Of a stretch of 64,000 nt of DNA, positions 19,842 through 27,493 are shown in pieces. The stretch comes from Alphaproteobacteria bacterium (lineage in GTDB: Bacteria; Bacteroidota; Bacteroidia; Bacteroidales; FEN-979): contig SACF01000003.1 of the NCBI GenBank assembly GCA_009928665.1, forward strand, positions 62,001-126,000. The letters run 5' to 3'. The translations under genes and the position numbers were made by a program. The notes beneath the pieces are model-generated. The model ran no database searches. It saw only the letters and a list, made by a program, of their open reading frames with translations, and was not told the origin of the DNA. The number at the start of each line of letters is the position of its first letter. Position 1 is the stretch's first letter.

Positions 19842-22043
19842 ATGTCGCAAAAAAATGCAATCCGGATTGTCCTGTTTGGACTGGGTTTTCTGACCCTTGG
19901 GTTCCAGGTGTTGCTGATGCGTGGGTTTCTGGTCACATGCTATGGAAATGAGATGGTGATCGGCATTTTGCTTGCGATCTGGATGTTGTTCACGGGATTT
20001 GGTTCGTGGGTCGGGCGTTTCAGTAGGTTTACCCTGCTTCATCATCCTGCGCTGATGTTGTTACTTGTTATCTCAGGCATCTGGCCCGCCCCGGCTCTTT
20101 TTCTGCTCAATCTTTTGAAGGCTGTCACGATCCCTGCAGGCAGCATGGCCGGACTTGAGGATGTTTTTATCTGGGGAGCCATCGTGCAAGCGCCGTTTTG
20201 TCTGTGCACCGGATTCCTGTTTACTGTCCTCAGCACCCTTCCCGGCACCGGCAATCCGTCGGCCTCCTATGCCTGGGAATCGGGTGGAAGCATCGTTGCC
20301 TGTCTGGCTGTTAACTTCATCTTTTTAGGATGGTTCGATCTCTTTACGGGCGCTTTACTGCTCTCGGTCCTATGGTTTTTAACGGTTTCCGTTTCCATGG
20401 GCCTCCGACGCGGGTGGATCCGGTCGGGTGTTATACTGGCATTTGCGGCAGTGTACCTCCTGACCATCTTTCGGGCCGGATTGGCAGAGCAGTCGGAAAA
20501 CCTGTTATTCCCTGACCAAAAAGTGGTGTCGGACCGCGTGACGCCTTATGGTCGGATCTCGGTAACCCGGTCGGGGGACCAGTTCAACTTCTATGAAAAC
20601 GGGTTGTTACTGTTCTCATCCGGTAATACGATCAACAGTGAAGAAGCGGTACATCCGGCGATGGTTCAGCGCCCCAATCCTCTCAAAGTTCTGATGATAT
20701 CAGGCGGCTTCTCCGGGGCCCTCACCGAGGTCATGAAATACCACCCGGGTCAGGTCGACTATCTTGAGTTAAACCCCGACCTCATCCGCGTTGCGGCGCA
20801 ATTCACCAGCCAGATTAAAAGTGAGAATATCCGTACCATCAGGGCCGATGCCCGTCGTTTCCTGATACATTCCCCGGAACAATACGACGTGGTGATCGTC
20901 AACCTGCCTTCCCCTGCCACCCTTCAGATCAACCGCTATTTTACGGCAGAATTTTTCGAAGAGGCTTACCGGCATATGACACCAAATGGTGTGATCGCCC
21001 TTTTCCTGCCTACCGCCAGCGATTACATCAGTCCACGGGCAGCCGACCTTAACTCGGTCATTTGCCGTACCCTGAGGCATCGCTTCCGGCATGTTCTTAT
21101 CGTTCCTTTGGAAAAAAATGTCGTCCTGGCTTCCGATTCGGCGCTGACGCTGGATATTCCCGGTAAAATCAGGTCATTGGGGATACAGACAAGTTGGGTG
21201 AATCCTGATTACCTCGATATTTCACAGCTTCGTGAACGCTCCGGGTATCTTGAAAAGAACCTGCAGCCAACCGGAAAGCTGAACCGGGATTTTGACCCGG
21301 TAGCCGTTCATTATCAACTCGCCTGGTGGCTCGGCTATTTTTCTTTTAAACCCCTTGTTGCCATTGCCCTTTACACCCTGTTGTTCCTGATTCTGGCCTT
21401 CAGCCAGAACCGGTTGACAACCGGGATGTTCACCGGTGGTTTCACACTTGCATCCATCGAAATAATCCTGATCCTTGCCTATCAAGCGCTGTTTGGATAC
21501 CTTTTCAGCATGATAGGAGCCATTATTGTGATTTTCATGGCCGGTCTTACAATCGGATCCTGGCTCGGACCATTTCTGGCGACGCGATGGATCGAAAGAC
21601 GCAGCGTTATTCGTTCGAAGGTGAATCCGGAGGCTGAAATCAGGGAAAACAGCCTGAACGGATTCAGCCCGGCCCTGCGGCAACTCTATTTCCGGATTCA
21701 GATTGTATTGGCTGTTTTCAGTATGTTGATTCCGGTTTTTTTGTTATTTATCAGGAATATTGCAGGATTTACGATCGGATCGCATCTGTTAACGGGCTTG
21801 TTATGCCTTTTTCCGGCATTTCTGATCGGGCTGGAGTACCACCTTTCAGTTACAATTCCGCAGGAGCGGATCAACCGGGCGGTTTCCGGATCCTATTCTG
21901 CCGATCTCTTTGGATCCGCCATGGGCGCCTTTACCACGGGAGTCATCCTGATACCGCTGGCCGGTGTTAACGCCTCCTGCGTCCTGCTCGGAATCCTGAA
22001 TCTGGCCGGGGCATGGATCCTGTACAGTGGACGAAGAAAATAG
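19842..22043 (+). CDS. Polytopic membrane protein with spermidine-synthase-like domain
   Basis: A 733-residue protein with about six hydrophobic segments (residues 8-230), a soluble Rossmann methyltransferase-like domain (about 240-440) and five or so further membrane segments (about 495-730). The soluble part looks like spermidine synthase: VLMISGGFSGAL in place of the GGGDGG loop, and YLELNPDLI for the acidic SAM-binding residue. However, the catalytic Asp segment (usually SDCTDPIGP) reads VNLPSPATLQ, with no Asp, so aminopropyl transfer is doubtful. Similar fused transporter/spermidine-synthase proteins are common in environmental bacteria and their role is unknown. It lies between the Memo-AMMECR1 fusion (divergent) and the radical SAM gene (same strand, 75-bp gap), suggesting a joint function. 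Confidence 0.82.
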   Translation: MSQKNAIRIVLFGLGFLTLGFQVLLMRGFLVTCYGNEMVIGILLAIWMLFTGFGSWVGRFSRFTLLHHPALMLLLVISGIWPAPALFLLNLLKAVTIPAGSMAGLEDVFIWGAIVQAPFCLCTGFLFTVLSTLPGTGNPSASYAWESGGSIVACLAVNFIFLGWFDLFTGALLLSVLWFLTVSVSMGLRRGWIRSGVILAFAAVYLLTIFRAGLAEQSENLLFPDQKVVSDRVTPYGRISVTRSGDQFNFYENGLLLFSSGNTINSEEAVHPAMVQRPNPLKVLMISGGFSGALTEVMKYHPGQVDYLELNPDLIRVAAQFTSQIKSENIRTIRADARRFLIHSPEQYDVVIVNLPSPATLQINRYFTAEFFEEAYRHMTPNGVIALFLPTASDYISPRAADLNSVICRTLRHRFRHVLIVPLEKNVVLASDSALTLDIPGKIRSLGIQTSWVNPDYLDISQLRERSGYLEKNLQPTGKLNRDFDPVAVHYQLAWWLGYFSFKPLVAIALYTLLFLILAFSQNRLTTGMFTGGFTLASIEIILILAYQALFGYLFSMIGAIIVIFMAGLTIGSWLGPFLATRWIERRSVIRSKVNPEAEIRENSLNGFSPALRQLYFRIQIVLAVFSMLIPVFLLFIRNIAGFTIGSHLLTGLLCLFPAFLIGLEYHLSVTIPQERINRAVSGSYSADLFGSAMGAFTTGVILIPLAGVNASCVLLGILNLAGAWILYSGRRK

Positions 22044-22044
22044 T

Positions 22045-22052
22045 TAAATTTG
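22045..22052 (+). promoter_or_regulatory. Putative -7 box TAAATTTG for the radical SAM gene
   Basis: TAAATTTG matches TAnnTTTG directly after the stop codon of the membrane protein, giving a possible 60-nt leader for the radical SAM gene. Confidence 0.35.
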
Positions 22053-22118
22053 TTGTGGAAGTTGCAATCCGGGATGGAACAGGCCGGTAACCACGAATCT
22101 TGAAATCGTAAATAAAAA

Positions 22119-23279
22119 ATGTCGAACCCCATCAGTAAAAGGCAATTTTTCGCGTATCTGATGGCAGCGGCAGGTGCAGCGGCAGGTGGGTTGCATTCCT
22201 TTAAAACCTATGCAAATAAATTTATCTTCATGGAACCTTCTGGAAATACGGGTCCGGGCATTCCCGGCCGTTACAGCAAAGAGTCGCCCTATTACGCGGT
22301 GACTCCAAAAGGTGTGCAATGCAAAATTTGTCCGAACAATTGTATCCTGCGCGAAGGACTTGAAAGCATTTGCCGGACCCACGTGGTCAAGGATCAAAAG
22401 CTCTACACCATCGCATACGGAAATCCCTGCTCCGTTCATGTCGACCCGATCGAAAAAAAACCGTTGTTCCATTATTTGCCTGCAACCCCGAGTTTTTCCA
22501 TCGCGACAGCCGGGTGTAACCTCGCGTGTCTGAATTGTCAGAATTGGGAAATCTCTCAAAAAAGTCCCACCGAAACCGAAAACACGGAATTGTTTCCGCG
22601 ACAGGTTGTGGAGCAGGCTGTGAAAAGCGGGTGTAAATCAATTGCCTATACTTACTCGGAACCCATTGCATTTTATGAGTATACGTTCGATACCGCCCGG
22701 CTGGCAAGGGCAAGAGGGATAAAAAACCTTTTGATCTCCAATGGATATATCAATGAAAAACCCTTACGTGACCTGGCGCTTTATCTCGATGCGGCCAACA
22801 TCAACCTGAAGTCATTCTCCGATGATATTTACGCCCGGCTCAATGGTGGAAGCCTGCAACCGGTTTTGCAGACGTTGAAAATCCTGAAAGAGTTGGGGGT
22901 ATGGCTCGAAATCACCAACCTGGTTGTTCCTTCCTGGACCGACAAACCCGATATGATTGCCGAAATGTGCGCCTGGCTCATGAACAACGGATTTGCCGAT
23001 GCACCGCTCCATTTCAGCCGGTTTCACCCACTTTATAAACTGACCGGGTTGCCTTATACACCCCTATCTTTCCTCGAAAAAGCCCGCGATATAGCCCTCA
23101 AAGCCGGGATCAGATACGTTTACATTGGGAATGTACCGGGAACACCGGCCGAAAATACATATTGTCCGAAATGTAAAAAAACCGTCATCGAACGACGCGG
23201 ATTTAACATATCACAGAACAATCTGAAGAATGCTGCCTGTAAATTCTGTAATACCCCGATCGCGGGAGTCTGGCAATAG
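22119..23279 (+). CDS. amrS: AmmeMemoRadiSam system radical SAM enzyme
   Basis: A 386-residue radical SAM protein. The cluster-binding CX3CX2C is C133-C137-C140 in TAGCNLACLNCQNW, followed by the family's YTYSEP. Upstream cysteines C68, C71, C75 and C85 form a second cysteine group, and a zinc-ribbon-like pair of CXXC motifs (C349/C352, C374/C377) closes the protein. This architecture is that of the pyruvate-formate-lyase-activase-like enzyme of the AmmeMemoRadiSam system. The first 25 residues read SKRQFF followed by an Ala/Gly-rich hydrophobic stretch, resembling a Tat signal with Lys in place of the first Arg. Its partners A and B are fused in the lipoprotein encoded at 18297-19799. Substrate unknown. 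Confidence 0.92.
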   Translation: MSNPISKRQFFAYLMAAAGAAAGGLHSFKTYANKFIFMEPSGNTGPGIPGRYSKESPYYAVTPKGVQCKICPNNCILREGLESICRTHVVKDQKLYTIAYGNPCSVHVDPIEKKPLFHYLPATPSFSIATAGCNLACLNCQNWEISQKSPTETENTELFPRQVVEQAVKSGCKSIAYTYSEPIAFYEYTFDTARLARARGIKNLLISNGYINEKPLRDLALYLDAANINLKSFSDDIYARLNGGSLQPVLQTLKILKELGVWLEITNLVVPSWTDKPDMIAEMCAWLMNNGFADAPLHFSRFHPLYKLTGLPYTPLSFLEKARDIALKAGIRYVYIGNVPGTPAENTYCPKCKKTVIERRGFNISQNNLKNAACKFCNTPIAGVWQ

Positions 23280-23418
23280 GATTCGATTGATTTTATCAGG
23301 TACTGAAAGAAAATATCCCTGTGGGCGCTGATCGGTTAATTGGTCGTATCGATCACCTACTGGATCATGAACCTTCTTGTTTTACACAATTGATCAGTCG
23401 TTTTAAGCAGCCGTGTGT

Positions 23419-24651
23419 TCAATCGACCTGCCGGAGATCAATCACAACGGGCAGGTGGTCGCTGAAGCCGCCATGGTAGCGGGGCCCCACGTATGTACGA
23501 TTCAACTTTTCACCGAAATAGGTATTGTCATTTTCAAGGAGGAAGGAAGAACGGAATATTTTTACCCGGCCGGCGCTCGTATGCAATCCCTTTAGCCCTT
23601 TTAAAAGTGTACCCGTTACCATGAACTGATCGAAAGTACTCCACTGGTCGCGGTACTTGAGGGTGCCCTCTTTTCGCGTCCGGTTCCTGATCCCCATGAG
23701 GTCGAAAAGAGAGCCGGCATCCGCCACAGCGGTGTCCGACCTGGCATTCAACACTACCCGGATGCTTTCATCTTCCGGTTCATCGTTAAAATCGCCCATG
23801 ATCACAATGTTTTGTGGGCGACTGACTTCCTGGCAGTATGGAATCCCATTCCGCAGCTCCGGTGATTGCCTCGCCGGGGGGGGCTGCTTTTGATTATATG
23901 CGTTCCGGTTCCCCGCGACCCGCTGATCATTTAATGAAAAAGTTTGAGTTCCCTGGATCGAATCAACCAGATGTCGCAATACGAGGGCGACATGGTTCCT
24001 GCGGGGCTGCGACGACACGTAGCCTCCCCGACGCGACGGCCAGTGGTTGACGAACAGAATCAGCGTATCGCGGTTCCTTACAATTCCTTTGACCATCAGG
24101 ATCTCCCGCGTTTGTGACAAAGTGTCAAACGGGAACCGGATGGAAATGCACCGGTTGCTGAGTATTTTAAAATGGTCGGACCGGTAAAGCAGGGCAACAT
24201 CAACCCCGCGCAGATCGGGAGATTCATGATGGATGATTTTGTAATTGTAATTTTTTAAAGGTGTTTCATGAATAAGTTTGTTCAAAACGTAACGATTCTC
24301 AACTTCACAGAGTCCTACCACGGTTGGAGCCGACCATTGTCCGATGGAGAGCAGTGTTTTGGCAACATGGTTCACCTTTCGGATGAATTTGCTGTAGGTC
24401 CAGTGTTTTGCGCCCCCTGGTGTGAATTCGTCATCGAGCCGCGTCGTGTCATTGTAGGGATCGTATAAATTTTCGACATTCCAGAAAACGATCCTGACAT
24501 TTTGACTTTTTATTTTGATCGAATCTAAATTGGCACAGTTTTGGATTTTTACGGTTTCCTGACAAAATGATCCCCTTTTTTCCGGACTGACTGGCCGCAG
24601 GATGGAAAACAGGGGTATCAATAGGAATATAAATTTGTACATAGAATTCAT
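23419..24651 (-). CDS. Secreted endonuclease/exonuclease/phosphatase-family protein
   Basis: About 410 residues, starting MNSMYKFIFLLIPL, a signal peptide; ATG 24651 and ATG 24642 are both possible and the frame is open to 24678. The body has the DNase I-like metal-dependent fold: NVENLYDPYND near the N terminus, CEVENRYVL with the catalytic Glu, VNHWPSRRGG with the active-site His, GDFNDEP and the closing FSDHLPVVI with Asp-His. These proteins cut nucleic acids or phosphoesters; the substrate cannot be told from sequence. The export signal suggests scavenging of extracellular DNA or phosphate. It is convergent with the radical SAM gene across a 139-bp gap in which I see no gene, and divergent from htrA. 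Confidence 0.88.
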   Translation of the reverse strand: MNSMYKFIFLLIPLFSILRPVSPEKRGSFCQETVKIQNCANLDSIKIKSQNVRIVFWNVENLYDPYNDTTRLDDEFTPGGAKHWTYSKFIRKVNHVAKTLLSIGQWSAPTVVGLCEVENRYVLNKLIHETPLKNYNYKIIHHESPDLRGVDVALLYRSDHFKILSNRCISIRFPFDTLSQTREILMVKGIVRNRDTLILFVNHWPSRRGGYVSSQPRRNHVALVLRHLVDSIQGTQTFSLNDQRVAGNRNAYNQKQPPPARQSPELRNGIPYCQEVSRPQNIVIMGDFNDEPEDESIRVVLNARSDTAVADAGSLFDLMGIRNRTRKEGTLKYRDQWSTFDQFMVTGTLLKGLKGLHTSAGRVKIFRSSFLLENDNTYFGEKLNRTYVGPRYHGGFSDHLPVVIDLRQVD

Positions 24652-24990
24652 TATTAAATGGTTAAACGGATTAAACAATCCTGTTAAAACATAAAGACCT
24701 TTTGTGGAAAAAAAACTGGTAACCGATGCAACCTTTCTTTCAACAAGGATGTCCTTTAATCAGGATTTGTTCCCTAAGGTGAAGGGTAACCCGGTGATTT
24801 TAACGATTTTTTAACAGGATCTTAACAGATATTAACAGGAAGCGAAAAAATAACGGAAATGTTAAACCGTTTGTAAAATCAAAAATCTGATCTGCGGCAG
24901 GCTACAAGGATTCAGTAAATAAACACTGAGTCGGATCGTTCAAATTGAAAGCCTTCCAGGATCAACCAAGTTAAAAAACAAAGAAGCGCT
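24652..24990. promoter_or_regulatory. Divergent regulatory region with helically phased TTAAC repeats
   Basis: No gene is seen in this 339-bp gap. TTAAC occurs at 24800, 24811, 24822 and 24832, that is, every 10-11 bp on one DNA face; the last three read TTAACAG. The pattern could be a cooperative regulator site or an 11-nt tandem repeat. No convincing TAnnTTTG box faces htrA. Confidence 0.45.
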
Positions 24991-26427
24991 ATGAAAAGAA
25001 TTGCAGCCATTTTTTTGATCGCACTCACCGGTGGGATCGTTTCCCTTGGCATGTACAAGGCATTGGAGAAGAAGCGTGTTTTTTCACCATCACGGCCTGA
25101 CGGGATCCCTGTTCAACAGGTAAGTTACAATCCCAGCGCAGCCTTTAATCAGCCAGATTTCGAGGCAGCAGCGGCGATTTCGGTACATGCGGTGGTCCAT
25201 ATCAAGTCGGAGTTCCAGAAGAAAAGCCTGGTCTATGACGACTTTTTCGAGTTTTTCAATTTCGGCGGGCGTCCGCAACCGCGTGAGTACATATCACCTT
25301 ATTCGGCGATGGGTTCGGGCGTGATCATTTCGCCTGAGGGGTATATTGTTACCAACAACCACGTAGTACAGGAGGCCACGCAAATCACGGTCACGCTGAA
25401 CGATAAAAGGGTGTACGAGGCGACCATCATTGGTACCGATCCCAGTTCCGATCTGGCGCTGATCAAAATTGATGAGAAAGGCTTGCCGTTCCTGACCTAT
25501 GGCAATTCGGATGATGTGAAGATCGGCGAATGGGTTCTCGCCGTCGGGAATCCCTTCAACCTCACCTCAACCGTCACCGCCGGCATTGTCAGTGCGAAAG
25601 CCCGGAACATTAATATTCTCGGCTCGCAGGGAGCGATCGAATCGTTCATTCAGACCGATGCCGCGGTCAACTCGGGCAACAGCGGCGGCGCCCTGGTCAA
25701 CACACGCGGCGAACTGATCGGCATCAACGCGGCTATTGCGTCGGGGAACGGATATTATACGGGCTATTCGTTTGCCATTCCGGTGAACATCGTCCGTAAA
25801 GTTGTCGATGACTTCCTGAAATTCGGGAAAATCCAACGGGCCTACCTGGGGGTTTACTACCGGGAGATCGATGATCAGTTTGCAAAAGAGAAGGGACTTC
25901 CCGATCTGCGCGGCGTCTATGTCGACGAAGTGGTTGACGGCGGTCCCGCCGCAGCGGCCGGGATCAAAAAAGGCGATGTCATCCTGCGGATCGACAACAA
26001 TGCCATCAATGGCAAGTCGGAGCTCATGGAGGTTATCGGGCAGAAAAATCCGGGTGACCAGGTGAAAGTGGTCGTTCACCGCGGAGATCAGGAATCAGAA
26101 ATCCTGGTTACCATGCAAAATGAAGATTCCCGGCAGGCTTATGTCGGTGACGGCAAGATTATGATCCATGGCGCTACCTTCCAGGCTTTATCCACTGCCG
26201 AGAAATCGAAATTCAATGTGGATTACGGCTTTAAGATCGTTACCGTTGAGAACGGAAAATTAAAGAATGCCGGGATCAAACCCGGATTTATCATCCTGTC
26301 AGTCGACCGTCAACCAATGCGGACTGCATCTGAATTAAAAGAGGCTCTCACGGGACGCAGCGGCGGGGTGCTCATCGAGGGCGTGTACCCGAACGGGTTG
26401 AGAGCCTATTATGGAATCGGATTATGA
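24991..26427 (+). CDS. htrA: DegP/HtrA-family periplasmic serine protease
   Basis: A 478-residue trypsin-like protease with an N-terminal membrane anchor or signal (about residues 3-22), a protease domain and two PDZ domains. The catalytic triad is intact: H124 in TNNHVV, D154 in SSDLALIKI and S231 in NSGNSGG. PDZ1 lies at about 285-375 and PDZ2 at about 390-475. HtrA/Deg proteases degrade or refold damaged envelope proteins. The gene's last four bases overlap the start of rpoD (ATGA), so the two are translationally coupled; this order is familiar from other Bacteroidota. Its upstream region holds the phased TTAAC repeats. Confidence 0.95.
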   Translation: MKRIAAIFLIALTGGIVSLGMYKALEKKRVFSPSRPDGIPVQQVSYNPSAAFNQPDFEAAAAISVHAVVHIKSEFQKKSLVYDDFFEFFNFGGRPQPREYISPYSAMGSGVIISPEGYIVTNNHVVQEATQITVTLNDKRVYEATIIGTDPSSDLALIKIDEKGLPFLTYGNSDDVKIGEWVLAVGNPFNLTSTVTAGIVSAKARNINILGSQGAIESFIQTDAAVNSGNSGGALVNTRGELIGINAAIASGNGYYTGYSFAIPVNIVRKVVDDFLKFGKIQRAYLGVYYREIDDQFAKEKGLPDLRGVYVDEVVDGGPAAAAGIKKGDVILRIDNNAINGKSELMEVIGQKNPGDQVKVVVHRGDQESEILVTMQNEDSRQAYVGDGKIMIHGATFQALSTAEKSKFNVDYGFKIVTVENGKLKNAGIKPGFIILSVDRQPMRTASELKEALTGRSGGVLIEGVYPNGLRAYYGIGL

Positions 26428-27284
26428 GACAATTAAAAATATCCAAATCGATTACGAACCGTGAAACTGCTTCACTCGATAAATACCTGGCAGATATCGG
26501 CAAAGAGGAGCTGATTTCGGCCGATGAAGAGGTTCAACTTGCACAACGGATCCGGCAGGGCGACCAGTTGGCGCTTGAAAAATTATGCAAGGCTAACCTT
26601 CGGTTCGTTGTTTCAGTTGCCAAGCAGTATCAGAATCAGGGACTTGGACTTCCCGACCTGATCAACGAGGGGAATGTGGGACTGATAAAGGCCGCCCGGC
26701 GTTTTGACGAAACACGCGGCTTTAAATTCATCTCCTATGCCGTGTGGTGGATCCGCCAATCAATACTCCAGGCGCTCGCCGAGCAGTCGCGGATCGTCCG
26801 GCTGCCGCTGAACCAGGTCGGCTCGCTCAGCAAGATGTCAAAAGCATCGATTAAACTGGAACAGCGGTTTGAACGGAGTCCTTCTATTGACGAACTGGCC
26901 GCAGAACTGGAACTTCCGCAACAGAAAGTCGCAGACACCCTCCGGATGTCATCCCGTATCATCTCCATGGATGCACCCATCGATCACGATGACGAGACCA
27001 AACTGGTGGATGTCTTTGTGAATGAAGATACTCCTGAAACCGACGAAAACCTGATCCGGGAATCGTTATCCCATGAAGTTCAACGGTCGCTTTCGACACT
27101 GACCGACAAGGAGCGTGAGATCATCAACATGTTCTATGGGATCGGGTATCCGCACAGCTACACGCTTGAAGAGATCGGATCCATGTTCGACCTGACCCGC
27201 GAAAGGGTGCGCCAAATCAAAGAAAAAGCGATCCGGAGGCTCAAACATTCATCGCGGAGCAAGTTGCTGAAGTCGTACCTGTAA
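26424..27284 (+). CDS. rpoD: Primary RNA polymerase sigma factor (short Bacteroidota type)
   Basis: A 286-residue sigma-70 that lacks the long acidic region 1.1 and non-conserved region of proteobacterial RpoD, as is normal for the Bacteroidota housekeeping sigma. Region 1.2 is at 15-50 ([14 protein letters not shown]), regions 2.1-2.4 at about 55-130 including [15 protein letters not shown], region 3 at about 135-215, and region 4.2 with the helix-turn-helix [20 protein letters not shown] near 253-272. It recognises the TTTG/TAnnTTTG promoters found throughout this window. It overlaps htrA by 4 bp and has no visible terminator; an octamer repeat array follows. Confidence 0.97.
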   Translation: MRQLKISKSITNRETASLDKYLADIGKEELISADEEVQLAQRIRQGDQLALEKLCKANLRFVVSVAKQYQNQGLGLPDLINEGNVGLIKAARRFDETRGFKFISYAVWWIRQSILQALAEQSRIVRLPLNQVGSLSKMSKASIKLEQRFERSPSIDELAAELELPQQKVADTLRMSSRIISMDAPIDHDDETKLVDVFVNEDTPETDENLIRESLSHEVQRSLSTLTDKEREIINMFYGIGYPHSYTLEEIGSMFDLTRERVRQIKEKAIRRLKHSSRSKLLKSYL

Positions 27285-27326
27285 CTTGTTGGACGAAGAG
27301 TTGGACAAACGGATTTACGATTGAAA

Positions 27327-27390
27327 TTTGAGGATTTGAGGATTTGAAGATTTGAGAATGTGCTGATGTGCTAATGTGAAAATGAAAAAT
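27327..27390. repeat. Octamer array, TTTGAGGA units passing into TGTGCTAA units
   Basis: Eight units of exactly 8 nt without a phase break: TTTGAGGA twice, then TTTGAAGA, TTTGAGAA, TGTGCTGA, TGTGCTAA and two degenerate ones. It lies between the convergent rpoD and peptidase genes and is preceded by ATTTACGATTG at 27313-27323, a word shared with other arrays. Confidence 0.85.
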
Positions 27391-27411
27391 TTTGACAAGC
27401 TTGAATCCTCA

Positions 27412-27483
27412 ATTCCATTAATCCACAATTTCACTATTCCACCATTGCACCACTGAACCATTGCACCACTCCGCCATTGCATC
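27412..27483. repeat. Octamer array (ATTGCACC/ATTCCACC family)
   Basis: Nine consecutive 8-nt units in one phase, including ATTCCACC, ATTGCACC (twice), ACTGAACC and ATTGCATC. The unit is the same as in the array at 2873-2935, 24.5 kb away, and the location is again a convergent gene junction. Confidence 0.85.
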
Positions 27484-27493
27484 ACGGCGCTGA

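Noticed and set aside
19842..22043. Calling this gene spermidine synthase
   Set aside because: The catalytic Asp segment and the canonical GGGDGG loop are not conserved.
23280..23418. A possible small RNA or terminator between the radical SAM and nuclease genes
   Set aside because: I found no stable hairpin with a T tract and no promoter box in this gap.
26424..26427. The htrA-rpoD overlap as a novel coupling
   Set aside because: The same gene order is familiar from other Bacteroidota, so it is not new.
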